Assembly (NCBI GenBank): GCA_017481575.1 | Contig: JAFUPA010000061.1 | Coordinates: forward strand, 1 to 63,127 | Source: Clostridia bacterium | GTDB taxonomy: Bacteria > Bacillota > Clostridia > Oscillospirales > Acutalibacteraceae | Direction of reading: 5' to 3' | Length of the DNA: 63,127 bases | Shown: in pieces, positions 34,218 to 44,068 of the stretch | Numbering within the stretch: position 1 is the first letter of the stretch | How the letters are laid out: each line of letters begins with the position of its first letter | Position numbers and translations under genes: made by a program | The notes under the pieces: model-generated | Database searches by the model: none | What the model was told of the DNA's origin: nothing | The model's input: the letters and a program-made list of their open reading frames with translations, nothing else

Positions 34218-35453
34218 ATGAATTTTTTTGAAGAGCTTATAAATTTTGACCCCGAGGTTGCAGGCGCTTGCAGTGAAGAGCTCGAGCGTCAGCGCCATAA
34301 CATTGAGCTTATTGCTTCTGAAAACATCGTTTCAAAGGCGGTGCTTCTTGCCGCAGGCGGTGTTCTTACCAACAAATACGCAGAGGGCTACCCCTCAAAG
34401 AGATACTACGGCGGTTGCTACTGTGTCGATAAGGTAGAAGAAATTGCACGTGAAAGAGCAAAAAAGATTTTCGGTGCAGACCATGCCAACGTTCAGCCGC
34501 ACAGCGGTGCAAACGCAAATCTTGCTGTTTTCTTTGCACTTGTTAAGCCCGGCGATACAGTTATGGGCATGAACCTTTCCGAGGGCGGACACCTTTCACA
34601 CGGTTCACCTGCAAATATCTCGGGTAAGTATTTCAACATAGTTCCTTACGGTGTTGATTCCGAAACAGAAGTTATCGATTACGAAAATATGCGTCAGATT
34701 GCACTCGAATGCAAGCCGAAGATGATTGTTGTCGGTGCAAGCGCATATTCAAGAGTAATCGACTATAAAAAATGCCGTGAGATTTGTGACGAAGTCGGCG
34801 CATATCTTATGGTTGATATGGCACACATCGCAGGTCTTGTTGCCGCAGGACTTCATCCCAATCCCGTGCCGTATTCAGATGTAGTTACAACTACTACTCA
34901 CAAAACATTAAGAGGTCCCCGTGGCGGTCTTATTCTTTGTAAGGAAGAATACGCAAAGGCAATCGACAAGGCTGTTTTCCCGGGTACACAGGGCGGCCCG
35001 CTTATGCACATCATTGCCGCAAAGGCAGTTGCTTTCGGTGAGGCTATGACAGACGAGTTCAAGGCTTACCAGCAGCAGGTTGTCAAAAATGCCGCTGTTC
35101 TCTCCAAGGCTTTGCAGGATGAAGGCTTCAGAATTGTATCAGGCGGTACAGATAACCACCTTATGCTTATTGACCTTCGCAATTTTGATATCACAGGCAA
35201 AGAGATGGAACACCGTCTTGACGAAGTACATATCACAGTCAATAAAAACACAGTTCCCAACGAAACACAGAGCCCGTTTGTAACAAGCGGACTTCGTGTA
35301 GGTACACCGGCAGTAACATCAAGAGGCTTCAAAGAGCCCGAGATGCTCAAAATTGCCGAGTGGATGAAATTGATTGCTACAGATTTTGAGGGCAACAAGG
35401 AGCAGGTTACAAAGGAAGTAACCGAACTCTGTGCTAAATTCCCGATTTATTAA
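34218..35453 (+). CDS. glyA: Serine hydroxymethyltransferase
   Basis: 411 residues from ATG 34218 (weak GAGG; an in-frame TTG at 34206 is rejected). [13 protein letters not shown] (about 31-43), the [10 protein letters not shown] motif, the pyridoxal-phosphate lysine in [14 protein letters not shown] (about 222-235) and the C-terminal [13 protein letters not shown] are typical. Makes glycine and 5,10-methylene-THF from serine. Inside the purine operon it supplies both glycine and one-carbon units. Confidence 0.94.
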   Translation: MNFFEELINFDPEVAGACSEELERQRHNIELIASENIVSKAVLLAAGGVLTNKYAEGYPSKRYYGGCYCVDKVEEIARERAKKIFGADHANVQPHSGANANLAVFFALVKPGDTVMGMNLSEGGHLSHGSPANISGKYFNIVPYGVDSETEVIDYENMRQIALECKPKMIVVGASAYSRVIDYKKCREICDEVGAYLMVDMAHIAGLVAAGLHPNPVPYSDVVTTTTHKTLRGPRGGLILCKEEYAKAIDKAVFPGTQGGPLMHIIAAKAVAFGEAMTDEFKAYQQQVVKNAAVLSKALQDEGFRIVSGGTDNHLMLIDLRNFDITGKEMEHRLDEVHITVNKNTVPNETQSPFVTSGLRVGTPAVTSRGFKEPEMLKIAEWMKLIATDFEGNKEQVTKEVTELCAKFPIY

Positions 35454-35483
35454 GATACCCCTATTAAAAGGAGACATCACAAT

Positions 35484-36761
35484 ATGAAAGTAATGGTTGT
35501 CGGTTCAGGCGGACGTGAACACGCCATAATCAAAAAGCTTAAGTTAAGTCAGGAGATTGACGAAATCTTCGCACTTCCGGGCAACGGAGGTATGGCAGGG
35601 GACGCAACTCTTGTTAATGTCGGTGCAAAGGATATTGACGGTCTTGTAAAGTTTGCAACCGAAAATTCAATTGACTTTGCAGTTGTTGCACCCGATGACC
35701 CGTTGGTGCTCGGTGCGGTTGATGCACTAAATGCCGCAGGTATCGAGTGCTTCGGTCCGAAGGCAAATGCCGCAATAATCGAAGGCAGTAAGGTTTTTTC
35801 AAAGAACCTTATGAAGAAATATAACATTCCCACCGCACAGTACGAGGTTTTCACTTCTATGGACGAGGCTCTTGACTATGTCAAGACAGCTCCGATGCCT
35901 ACTGTTATCAAGGCTGACGGTCTTGCACTCGGTAAGGGTGTAATCATCGCACAGACACTCGCCGAGGCAGAGGATGCAATCCGCTCAATGATGCAGGACA
36001 AGGTCTTTGGCGAAAGCGGAAGCAACGTTGTTATTGAGGAGTTCCTTACAGGTCCCGAGGTTTCCGTCCTTGCGTTTACGGACGGCAATGTCGTAAAGCC
36101 GATGATTTCCTCAATGGACCACAAGCGTGCATTGGATAACGACGAGGGTCTTAACACAGGCGGTATGGGTACGGTTGCTCCCAATCCTTACTACACCGAC
36201 AAGGTTGCAGAGGAATGTATGGAAAAGATTTTCCTCCCGACAATCCGTGCAATGAAAGCGGAGGGCAGAGAATTCAGAGGTTGCCTTTACTTCGGACTTA
36301 TGATTACTCCGAACGGTCCGAAGGTTATCGAATACAACTGCCGTTTCGGCGACCCCGAAACACAGGTTGTTTTACCGTTACTTGAGAGTGATTTGTTCAC
36401 GATTATGAAAGCCACCGCAAGAGGTGAGCTTGACAAAACAGAGGTTAAGTTCTCAGATAAATCTGCATGCTGTGTAATCCTTGCTTCAAAGGGTTATCCC
36501 GTTAAGTACGAAAGCGGTTTCGAGCTTACACTTCCCGAAACTGACTCGAACAGCGAGATTTTCGTTGCGGGTGCAAAGCTTGAAAACGAAAAGCTTTTGA
36601 GTGCAGGCGGACGTGTTCTCGGCATAACAGCCGTGGCTGATGACCTCGAAACAGCAGTTAAAAACGCTTATAGACTTACCGAAAAGGTAGGATTTGAAAA
36701 CGGCTTCTGCCGCAGAGATATTGGTAAAAAGGCTCTTGCGGTAAGCGTGGAGGTTAAATAA
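35484..36761 (+). CDS. purD: GAR synthetase
   Basis: 425 residues with AAAGGAG before ATG. VVGSGGREHAI (about 5-15) and the ATP-grasp motifs (VIKADGLALGKGVI, about 141-154; EFLTGPEVSVLAF; NCRFGDPETQ, about 290-299) identify PurD. Joins phosphoribosylamine and glycine. Its stop is directly followed by the purL start (TAAATG). Confidence 0.94.
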   Translation: MKVMVVGSGGREHAIIKKLKLSQEIDEIFALPGNGGMAGDATLVNVGAKDIDGLVKFATENSIDFAVVAPDDPLVLGAVDALNAAGIECFGPKANAAIIEGSKVFSKNLMKKYNIPTAQYEVFTSMDEALDYVKTAPMPTVIKADGLALGKGVIIAQTLAEAEDAIRSMMQDKVFGESGSNVVIEEFLTGPEVSVLAFTDGNVVKPMISSMDHKRALDNDEGLNTGGMGTVAPNPYYTDKVAEECMEKIFLPTIRAMKAEGREFRGCLYFGLMITPNGPKVIEYNCRFGDPETQVVLPLLESDLFTIMKATARGELDKTEVKFSDKSACCVILASKGYPVKYESGFELTLPETDSNSEIFVAGAKLENEKLLSAGGRVLGITAVADDLETAVKNAYRLTEKVGFENGFCRRDIGKKALAVSVEVK

Positions 36762-39700
36762 ATGGTATATCGTATATATGTTGAAAAGAAAAAAGGTCTC
36801 GATAATGAAGCAAAATCACTTCGTTACGACATCAGACACATTCTCCAGATAAAGAGCCTTGAAGAGGTCCGTGTTATCAACCGCTATGACGTTGAAAACA
36901 TCGACGAGGAGCTTTTTAATTATTCAAAGAAAACAGTATTCTCCGAGCCACAGCTCGATATAATCTACGATTCTCTTCCCGAGGATAACGCAACAGTTTT
37001 TGCAGTTGAGTATCTTCCCGGTCAGTTTGACCAGCGTGCAGACTCAGCCGCACAGTGTATTCAGATTATCTCAAAGGGTGAGCGTCCTACAGTCCGTGCC
37101 GCAAAGGTTTATCTTCTTTACGGTGAGATTTCAGCCGACGAGCTTGCACAGATTAAGAAGCACGTTATCAACCCCGTTGAATCCCGTGAAGCATCACTTG
37201 AAACTGTTGAAACACTTAAGGTTGAGTACGAAATCCCCACAACAGTTGAAACTCTTGACGGCTTCAACGACCTTGACAGCGACGGTCTTGCCGCTTTTGT
37301 CAAGAATTACGGTCTTGCTATGGATAATGACGATATCGCATTCTGTCAGTCATATTTCAAGTCAGAAAACCGTAACCCCACAATTACTGAAATCCGTATG
37401 ATCGATACATACTGGTCTGACCATTGCCGTCACACAACATTCCTTACAACTATCGATAAGGTAACATTTGAAGACGAGTTTTTGCAGGCTGCTTATGACG
37501 ATTATCTCAAAACACGTGAATTCCTCGGCAGAACAAAGCCGCAGAACCTTATGGATATCGGCACACTTGCCGCAAAGTATCTTAAGAAAATCGGCAAGCT
37601 CGACAAGCTCGACGAATCCGAGGAAATCAACGCTTGTACAGTTAAAATCGAGATTGAGGTTGACGGCGTAAAAGAGCCGTGGCTTCTTCTCTTCAAAAAC
37701 GAAACACATAACCACCCCACAGAAATCGAGCCCTTCGGCGGTGCCGCTACCTGTATCGGCGGTGCTATCCGTGACCCGCTTTCAGGTCGTTCATATGTTT
37801 ATGCCGCTATGCGTGTAACAGGTGCGGCAGACCCCTTGAAGCCTGTTAAGGAAACAATGGAAGGTAAGCTTCCGCAGAGAAAGATTGTCACAACTGCGGC
37901 GGCAGGCTACTCTTCCTACGGTAACCAGATTGGTCTTGCAACAGGTATGGTTGACGAGCTTTATCACGACGGCTATGCCGCAAAGCGTATGGAAATCGGT
38001 GCAGTTGTTGCGGCGGCTCCGCAGGAGAATGTTCGCCGTGAACGTCCCGAGGACGGCGACATCGTTATCCTTCTTGGCGGCAGAACAGGTCGTGACGGTT
38101 GCGGCGGTGCAACAGGTTCTTCAAAGTCACACACACTCGATTCTCTCGAATCCTGCGGTGCAGAGGTTCAGAAGGGTAATGCTCCCGAGGAAAGAAAGCT
38201 TCAGCGCATTTTCCGTAACGGTGACGCTTGCCGTATGATCAAGCGCTGTAACGACTTCGGTGCAGGCGGTGTTTCCGTTGCTATCGGTGAGCTTGCAGAC
38301 GGTCTTGAAATCGACCTTAACGCAGTACCCAAGAAGTACGACGGTCTTGACGGCACAGAGCTTGCAATCAGTGAGTCACAGGAGAGAATGGCTGTTGTAA
38401 TCGAAAAGGAAAACGTTGACGCTTTCCTTAAGATTGCAAATGAGGAAAACCTTGAAGCAACAGTTGTTGCCACAGTCAAGGCAGAGCCGAGACTTAAGAT
38501 GTATTGGAACGGCAACACAATCGTTGATATCAGCCGTGAGTTCCTCAACTCAAACGGTGCAGAGAAGCACATCACAATCGAAGCCGCAGGCGTTCAGAAT
38601 TACGATAAAGAAATCAAAGGAAACTTCGCAGACGAGTTCAAGGCTCTTGCAGACGACCTCAATGTCTGCTCAAAGCGTGGACTTTCAGAGCGTTTTGACT
38701 CAACAATCGGTGCAGGCACAGTTCTTATGCCGTTCGGCGGTAAAAACCAGCTTACTCCGATTCAGGCAATGGTACACAAGGTTTCCGTTGAAAAGAAGCA
38801 TACAAACGATTGCTCTGTTATGACATGGGGCTACAACCCGTTCATCACAGAAAAGAGCCCGTACCACGGTGCATACCTTGCAGTTGTTGAATCTGTGGCA
38901 AAGCTTATTGCCGCAGGTGCAAAGTACGAGGATGTTTACCTCACATTCCAGGAGTACTTTGAAAGACCCAATAAGGATGCAAAGCGTTGGGGCAAGCCTC
39001 TTTCAGCACTTCTCGGTGCATTTGAGGCACAGAAGAATCTCGGTGTTGCCGCTATCGGCGGTAAGGACTCAATGAGCGGTACATTTGAGCATCTCGACGT
39101 TCCGCCGACACTTGTTTCTTTCGCAGTTACAACAGAAAATGTTGATAACATCATCACAAACGAATTCAAAAAGGCAGGCAGCAAGGTAGTTCTTGTAAAG
39201 CCTGAATACGACGAAAACAAGCTCCCGAAGACAGAGTCACTTCTCGCTCTCTTCGACACAGTTATCTCTCTTATGAGAGAGGGTAAGGTGCTTTCAGCTT
39301 ACACTCCGACCTACGGCGGTGTTGCAGAAGCAGTTATGAAGATGGCATTCGGTAACGGCTTCGGCTTTGAGTTTAACAAGGCTCTTTCGCTTGAAGATAT
39401 CTTCGGCTATTGCTACGGCTCATTCGTTCTTGAACTCAGTGACGATACCGAAATCGGCACACTTGTAGGTACTGTAACTGCAGAGAAAGCCTTTGCTTAC
39501 GGTGACGAAAAGCTTTGTGCTGACGAAATTCTCAAGGTTTATGAGGATAAGCTTGAAAGCGTATTCAGCTGTAACATTCCTGCTGATAATAAGGAGATCG
39601 AAACATTCTCCTACGAGGTTACAGAGCGCAAGGCTCCTGCAATCAAGGTTGCAGCGCCGAAGGTTCTCATTCCCGTATTCCCGGGCACAAACTGCGAATT

Positions 39701-40451
39701 CGACACAGCAAAGGTTATGCGAGATGCAGGCGCAGATGCCGAAATCATTGTTATTAACAACCTTTCTGCTGACGGAATTGCAAGAAGCGTTGACAGCTTT
39801 GCAGAGAAGATTAAGTCCGCACAGATGATATTCATTCCCGGCGGCTTCTCAGGCGGTGACGAGCCCGACGGTTCAGGTAAGTTTATCACAGCATTCTTCC
39901 GCAATGCCGCTATCAAGGACGGCGTAACAGACCTTCTTGAAAACCGTGACGGTCTTATGTGCGGTATCTGTAACGGCTTCCAGGCTCTTATCAAGCTCGG
40001 TCTTGTGCCTTACGGTAAGATTATCGACACAGACGAAAGCTGTCCGACACTTACCTTCAACACAATCGCACGTCACCAGTCAAGAATGGTAAGAACACGA
40101 ATTGCCTCCAACAAGTCCCCGTGGCTTGCAGGCACAAAGGTCGGCGACATCTACAATGTGCCGATTTCACACGGCGAGGGTCGCTTCCTTGCAAGCGAGG
40201 AGCTTATTTGTCAGCTTGCCGCAAACGGACAGATTGCTACACAGTATGTTGACCTTAACGGCAACGTAACAGACGACGTTCACTTCAATCCGAACAACTC
40301 AATGTCCGCAATCGAGGGTATCACATCTCCCGACGGACGTGTATTCGGTAAAATGGCTCACTCCGAGCGTATCGGCTACGGTCTTTACAAGAACGTTTAC
40401 GGTGAGTACGATATGCAGATGTTCTCTTCTGCTGTTAAATATTTTAAATAA
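36762..40451 (+). CDS. purL: FGAM synthase, single-chain
   Basis: 1229 residues, slightly shorter than the enterobacterial fused enzyme (about 1295). N-terminal PurS-like and linker regions lead to two AIR-synthase-like halves (YWSDHCRHTTF near 215; NHPTEIEPFGGAATCIGG near 316; GGKDSMSGTF near 767). A C-terminal class I glutamine amidotransferase holds the nucleophile in MCGICNGFQAL (about 1066-1076) and the His of SHGEGRF. Unlike PurF in this operon, its glutaminase looks intact. Converts FGAR to FGAM. Confidence 0.93.
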   Translation: MVYRIYVEKKKGLDNEAKSLRYDIRHILQIKSLEEVRVINRYDVENIDEELFNYSKKTVFSEPQLDIIYDSLPEDNATVFAVEYLPGQFDQRADSAAQCIQIISKGERPTVRAAKVYLLYGEISADELAQIKKHVINPVESREASLETVETLKVEYEIPTTVETLDGFNDLDSDGLAAFVKNYGLAMDNDDIAFCQSYFKSENRNPTITEIRMIDTYWSDHCRHTTFLTTIDKVTFEDEFLQAAYDDYLKTREFLGRTKPQNLMDIGTLAAKYLKKIGKLDKLDESEEINACTVKIEIEVDGVKEPWLLLFKNETHNHPTEIEPFGGAATCIGGAIRDPLSGRSYVYAAMRVTGAADPLKPVKETMEGKLPQRKIVTTAAAGYSSYGNQIGLATGMVDELYHDGYAAKRMEIGAVVAAAPQENVRRERPEDGDIVILLGGRTGRDGCGGATGSSKSHTLDSLESCGAEVQKGNAPEERKLQRIFRNGDACRMIKRCNDFGAGGVSVAIGELADGLEIDLNAVPKKYDGLDGTELAISESQERMAVVIEKENVDAFLKIANEENLEATVVATVKAEPRLKMYWNGNTIVDISREFLNSNGAEKHITIEAAGVQNYDKEIKGNFADEFKALADDLNVCSKRGLSERFDSTIGAGTVLMPFGGKNQLTPIQAMVHKVSVEKKHTNDCSVMTWGYNPFITEKSPYHGAYLAVVESVAKLIAAGAKYEDVYLTFQEYFERPNKDAKRWGKPLSALLGAFEAQKNLGVAAIGGKDSMSGTFEHLDVPPTLVSFAVTTENVDNIITNEFKKAGSKVVLVKPEYDENKLPKTESLLALFDTVISLMREGKVLSAYTPTYGGVAEAVMKMAFGNGFGFEFNKALSLEDIFGYCYGSFVLELSDDTEIGTLVGTVTAEKAFAYGDEKLCADEILKVYEDKLESVFSCNIPADNKEIETFSYEVTERKAPAIKVAAPKVLIPVFPGTNCEFDTAKVMRDAGADAEIIVINNLSADGIARSVDSFAEKIKSAQMIFIPGGFSGGDEPDGSGKFITAFFRNAAIKDGVTDLLENRDGLMCGICNGFQALIKLGLVPYGKIIDTDESCPTLTFNTIARHQSRMVRTRIASNKSPWLAGTKVGDIYNVPISHGEGRFLASEELICQLAANGQIATQYVDLNGNVTDDVHFNPNNSMSAIEGITSPDGRVFGKMAHSERIGYGLYKNVYGEYDMQMFSSAVKYFK

Positions 40452-40466
40452 GAGGAGCGAATTTAA

Positions 40467-42140
40467 ATGGGATACTTAACAGACATTGAAATTGCACAGC
40501 AGTGCGAAATGAAGCCCATTACCGAAATAGCAAAAACTGCCGGAGTTGATGAAAAATACATCGAGCAGTACGGCAGATACAAAGCAAAGGTTGACTATGC
40601 ACTCCTTAACGAAAGCGATAAAAAAGAGGGTAAGCTTATCCTCGTTACCGCAATCACACCCACACCCGCAGGTGAGGGTAAAACAACTACAACAATCGGT
40701 CTTGCCGACGGACTTAAGCGTATCGGCAAGAACGTAATGGTTGCTCTTCGTGAGCCGTCGCTTGGCCCCGTTTTTGGTGTCAAGGGCGGTGCCGCAGGCG
40801 GCGGATATGCACAGGTTGTTCCCATGGAAGACATCAATCTTCATTTTACAGGTGACTTCCACGCAATCGGTGCGGCTAACAACCTTCTTGCCGCAATGCT
40901 TGACAACCACATTCATCAGGGCAATGCTCTCGGCATTGACACACGTCGCATCACATGGAAGCGTTGCGTTGATATGAACGACAGACAGCTTCGTAATGTT
41001 GTTGACGGTCTCGGCGGCAAGGTCAACGGTGTTCCCCGGGAGGACGGCTTTGATATCACAGTTGCTTCCGAAATTATGGCAGTTTTCTGCCTTGCAACCT
41101 CTATCACAGACCTTAAGGAAAGACTTGCACGCATCATCGTCGGCTATTCCTACGACGGCAAGCCCGTAACAGCAGGCGACCTTAAGGCAGTCGGTGCTAT
41201 GACCGCACTTCTCAAGGACGCAATCAAGCCGAACCTTGTTCAGACTCTTGAGGGTACACCTGCGTTTGTTCACGGCGGCCCGTTTGCAAATATCGCACAC
41301 GGCTGTAACTCCGTAATCGCAACAAAAATGGCTATGAAGCTCGGCGACTATGCTGTTACAGAGGCAGGCTTCGGTGCTGACCTCGGTGCAGAGAAGTTCC
41401 TTGACATCAAGTGCCGTTATGCAGGTCTCAAGCCGTCAGCAGTTGTTATGGTTGCAACAGTACGTGCGCTTAAAATGCACGGCGGTCTTGCAAAAACAGA
41501 GCTTGGCACAGAAAACCTCGAAGCACTCGAAAAGGGTATTCCTAACCTTCTTCGTCACGTTTCAAACATCACAACGGTTTATAAGCTTCCGTGCGTGGTT
41601 GCTGTCAACCGTTTCCCGACCGATACAGACAACGAAATCGAGTTCATTATCGAGAAGTGTAAGGCTCTCGGTGTAAATGTTGTGCTTTCAACAGTATGGG
41701 CAGACGGCGGCAAAGGCGGCGAAGAGCTCGCAAAAGAGGTTGTTGCTCTCTGCGAAAAGGAAAATGATTTCTCATTCTCCTACGAGCTTGAAGGCTCAAT
41801 CGAGGATAAAATCGAGGCAATCGTCAAGCGTGTTTACGGTGGTAACGGCATCAGCGTTCTTCCTGCCGCAAAGAAGCAGATTGAAACTCTTAAGGAGCTC
41901 GGCTTTGACAAGCTTCCCATCTGTGTTGCCAAAACACAGTACAGCTTCTCCGACGACCCGACAAAGCTCGGTGCGCCCGAGAATTTCACAGTAACAATCA
42001 AAAATGTCAAGGTATCCGCAGGTGCAGGCTTCATCGTAGTTCTCACAGGCGACATTATGACTATGCCCGGACTCCCGAGAGTACCGGCAGCCGAGAAAAT
42101 CGACGTTGACGAAAACGGCGTAATTTCAGGCTTATTCTGA
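40467..42140 (+). CDS. fhs: Formate-tetrahydrofolate ligase
   Basis: 557 residues with AGAGGAG before ATG. The P-loop [16 protein letters not shown] (about 64-79), [18 protein letters not shown] (about 95-112), [13 protein letters not shown] (about 126-138) and [13 protein letters not shown] (about 301-313) are diagnostic. Makes 10-formyl-THF for PurN and the AICAR formyltransferase from formate and ATP. A hairpin 10 bases after its stop probably ends most purine-operon transcripts. Confidence 0.95.
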   Translation: MGYLTDIEIAQQCEMKPITEIAKTAGVDEKYIEQYGRYKAKVDYALLNESDKKEGKLILVTAITPTPAGEGKTTTTIGLADGLKRIGKNVMVALREPSLGPVFGVKGGAAGGGYAQVVPMEDINLHFTGDFHAIGAANNLLAAMLDNHIHQGNALGIDTRRITWKRCVDMNDRQLRNVVDGLGGKVNGVPREDGFDITVASEIMAVFCLATSITDLKERLARIIVGYSYDGKPVTAGDLKAVGAMTALLKDAIKPNLVQTLEGTPAFVHGGPFANIAHGCNSVIATKMAMKLGDYAVTEAGFGADLGAEKFLDIKCRYAGLKPSAVVMVATVRALKMHGGLAKTELGTENLEALEKGIPNLLRHVSNITTVYKLPCVVAVNRFPTDTDNEIEFIIEKCKALGVNVVLSTVWADGGKGGEELAKEVVALCEKENDFSFSYELEGSIEDKIEAIVKRVYGGNGISVLPAAKKQIETLKELGFDKLPICVAKTQYSFSDDPTKLGAPENFTVTIKNVKVSAGAGFIVVLTGDIMTMPGLPRVPAAEKIDVDENGVISGLF

Positions 42141-42149
42141 TAATAAACT

Positions 42150-42182
42150 AAAAGGGTGTGGCGCAAAAACTGCACCCTTTTT
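42150..42182 (+). terminator. Terminator or attenuator between fhs and paaK
   Basis: AAAAGGGTG pairs with CACCCTTTTT around a 14-base loop (TGGCGCAAAAACTG). No separate promoter is obvious before the next gene, so partial read-through is likely. Confidence 0.65.
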
Positions 42183-42211
42183 AAAATACTTAAAGGAAAA
42201 AGGTGATTCAA

Positions 42212-43513
42212 ATGGCAATGTGGCAACAGGAAATTGAAACAATGCCCCGTGAGGAGCTCGAACAGCTTCAGTCAGAGCGTCTCGTATGGCAGGTAAACAG
42301 AATGTATGAGCGTGTAGAGCTGTTCAGAAACAGAATGGATGAGCTCGGACTCAAGCCGTCAGACATTCACGGCATTGAGGATTTGCACAAGCTTCCGTTT
42401 TCATATAAGCAGGATTTAAGAGACTACTATCCGTACGGTCTTTTTGCAGAGCCGATGGATAAAATCGTCCGTATTCACGCTTCAAGCGGAACAACGGGCA
42501 AAAAGATAGTTGTAGGATATACTGAAAAGGACATTGATTCATGGGCAAACGGTGTAGCAAGAATGATGACCGCAATCGGTCTTGATAACAGAGATTTTGT
42601 TCAGGTTTCTTACGGTTACGGTCTTTTTACGGGTGGTTTAGGTGCACACGACGGTGCAACGAAAATCGGTGCAACTGTTATCCCGACATCTTCAGGTAAC
42701 ACAGCCAACCAGATTCAGACAATGGTTGACTTCGGCTCAACCTGCCTTTGCTGTACTCCGTCTTATGCGCTTTACCTCGGCGAGGCTATTGAAGAGGCGG
42801 GACTTACAGACCAGTTAAGCCTCAAAGCAGGTATCTTTGGTGCAGAGCCGTGGACAGAAGAAATGCGCCACGCTATCGAAGAGAAGCTTCGCATCAAGGC
42901 TTACGATATCTACGGTCTTTCAGAGATTATGGGTCCCGGTGTTTCATACGAGTGTGAGCATCAGTGCGGTATGCACGTCTGTGAGGATATGTTCATTCCC
43001 GAAATCATCGACCCCGACACAGGCGAGGTTCTCCCGAAGGGCAGCACAGGTGAGCTTGTATTCACAACAATCACCAAGGAAGGCTTCCCGCTCATCCGTT
43101 ACAGAACAAGAGACATCTGCTCACTTAACTATGAAAAATGTGCTTGCGGCAGAACTCATGTAAGAATGAACAAGCCGACAGGCAGAAGTGACGATATGCT
43201 CATCATCCGTGGTGTTAACGTGTTTCCGTCACAGGTTGAAGAGGTGCTTCTCAAGGTTGGTAGCGGTATCACACCTAACTATCAGATTATCGTTGACCGT
43301 GTCAACAACAACGACACATTTGAGGTTAACGTTGAAATGGACGAAACAATGTTTACCGATGATGTTAAGTCTATCGAAAAACTCGAAAAGACAATCACAA
43401 ACGAGCTTCGTTCAGTACTCGGTATCGGTGCAAAGGTACGTCTTGTTAACCCGAAGTCTATCACACGAAGCGAAGGCAAAGCAAAGCGTGTAATTGATAA
43501 GAGAAAGATTTAA
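42212..43513 (+). CDS. paaK: Phenylacetate-CoA ligase family protein
   Basis: 433 residues from ATG 42212 (AAAGGTG upstream; GTG 42203 less likely). It is an ANL-fold ligase of PaaK type: ASSGTTGKKIVVGY (about 93-106), YGLSEIMGPGVSYEC (about 234-248), YRTRDICSL and the C-terminal RSEGKAKRVID lysine. It should activate an arylacetate such as phenylacetate or indoleacetate to its CoA ester. The ACT-domain gene 13 bases downstream is a common partner. Anaerobes use such ligases for reductive carboxylation of arylacetates to aromatic amino acids, or for aromatic 2-oxoacid oxidation; direction is unknown. Confidence 0.85.
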   Translation: MAMWQQEIETMPREELEQLQSERLVWQVNRMYERVELFRNRMDELGLKPSDIHGIEDLHKLPFSYKQDLRDYYPYGLFAEPMDKIVRIHASSGTTGKKIVVGYTEKDIDSWANGVARMMTAIGLDNRDFVQVSYGYGLFTGGLGAHDGATKIGATVIPTSSGNTANQIQTMVDFGSTCLCCTPSYALYLGEAIEEAGLTDQLSLKAGIFGAEPWTEEMRHAIEEKLRIKAYDIYGLSEIMGPGVSYECEHQCGMHVCEDMFIPEIIDPDTGEVLPKGSTGELVFTTITKEGFPLIRYRTRDICSLNYEKCACGRTHVRMNKPTGRSDDMLIIRGVNVFPSQVEEVLLKVGSGITPNYQIIVDRVNNNDTFEVNVEMDETMFTDDVKSIEKLEKTITNELRSVLGIGAKVRLVNPKSITRSEGKAKRVIDKRKI

Positions 43514-43526
43514 GGAGGAATACACT

Positions 43527-43958
43527 ATGTTTGTAAAGCAGATTTCAGTTTTTGTTGAAAATAAATTCGGCAGAATGGCAGAGATTTTGAACGCACTTGC
43601 AGAAAAATCAATCGACATTTCAGCACTTTCACTTGCAGATACATCCGAGTTCGGTATTCTCCGTCTTATCGTTGACAAGCCCGAGCTTGCAGTTGAAGTC
43701 CTCAAAGCAGAGGGAGTTATTGTTAAATTAAGCGATGTTCTCGCAATTGCAGTTGACGACACACCCGGCGGACTTTCAAAGGCACTGGCTGTCCTTACAG
43801 AGGCAGATGTTGTTATCGAGTATATGTACGCATTCATCGGCAAGGCAGACGGCAAAGCAATGACAGTTATCCGTGTTGATGACGAAATCAAGGCAATCAA
43901 TGCCCTCAATGCCGGCGGCATAGCCCTCCTCACAACAGAGGATATTTCAGAAAGATAA
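43527..43958 (+). CDS. Tandem ACT-domain protein
   Basis: 143 residues from ATG 43527 (TAAGGAGG upstream; longer frame rejected). Two ACT-like halves are visible: residues about 1-65 (VFVENKFGRMAEILNALAEKSIDI) and about 70-143 (AVDDTPGGLSKALAVLTEADVVIEYMYAF). ACT domains bind amino acids, and stand-alone pairs next to PaaK probably sense an aromatic amino acid and modulate the ligase. No catalytic domain is attached. A strong terminator follows. Confidence 0.85.
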   Translation: MFVKQISVFVENKFGRMAEILNALAEKSIDISALSLADTSEFGILRLIVDKPELAVEVLKAEGVIVKLSDVLAIAVDDTPGGLSKALAVLTEADVVIEYMYAFIGKADGKAMTVIRVDDEIKAINALNAGGIALLTTEDISER

Positions 43959-43965
43959 TTTAATA

Positions 43966-44010
43966 AAATCGAGTGTGCAGTCCACAACGGATGCGCACTC
44001 GATTTGTTTG
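43966..44010 (+). terminator. Terminator after ACT gene
   Basis: AAATCGAGTGTGC (43966-43978) pairs with GCGCACTCGATTT (43993-44005) with one G-U pair, followed by a T-rich tail that merges into the next promoter. Confidence 0.85.
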
Positions 44011-44036
44011 ACAAGGTATTAGCAGAGTGATATAAT
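44008..44036 (+). promoter_or_regulatory. Consensus promoter of GIY-YIG gene
   Basis: TTGACA (44008-44013), 17 bases, TATAAT (44031-44036), with a TGA extended -10. Same arrangement as at 423-451 and 51177-51205. Confidence 0.8.
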
Positions 44037-44068
44037 CAACAAAAGCGACATTTTTTGAGGATGATAAT

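Noticed and set aside
40476-41300. 274-codon frame on the minus strand inside fhs
   Set aside because: It is a shadow of the strongly conserved formate-tetrahydrofolate ligase; no ribosome site, and its peptide is unusually Cys-rich, as expected from antisense codon bias.
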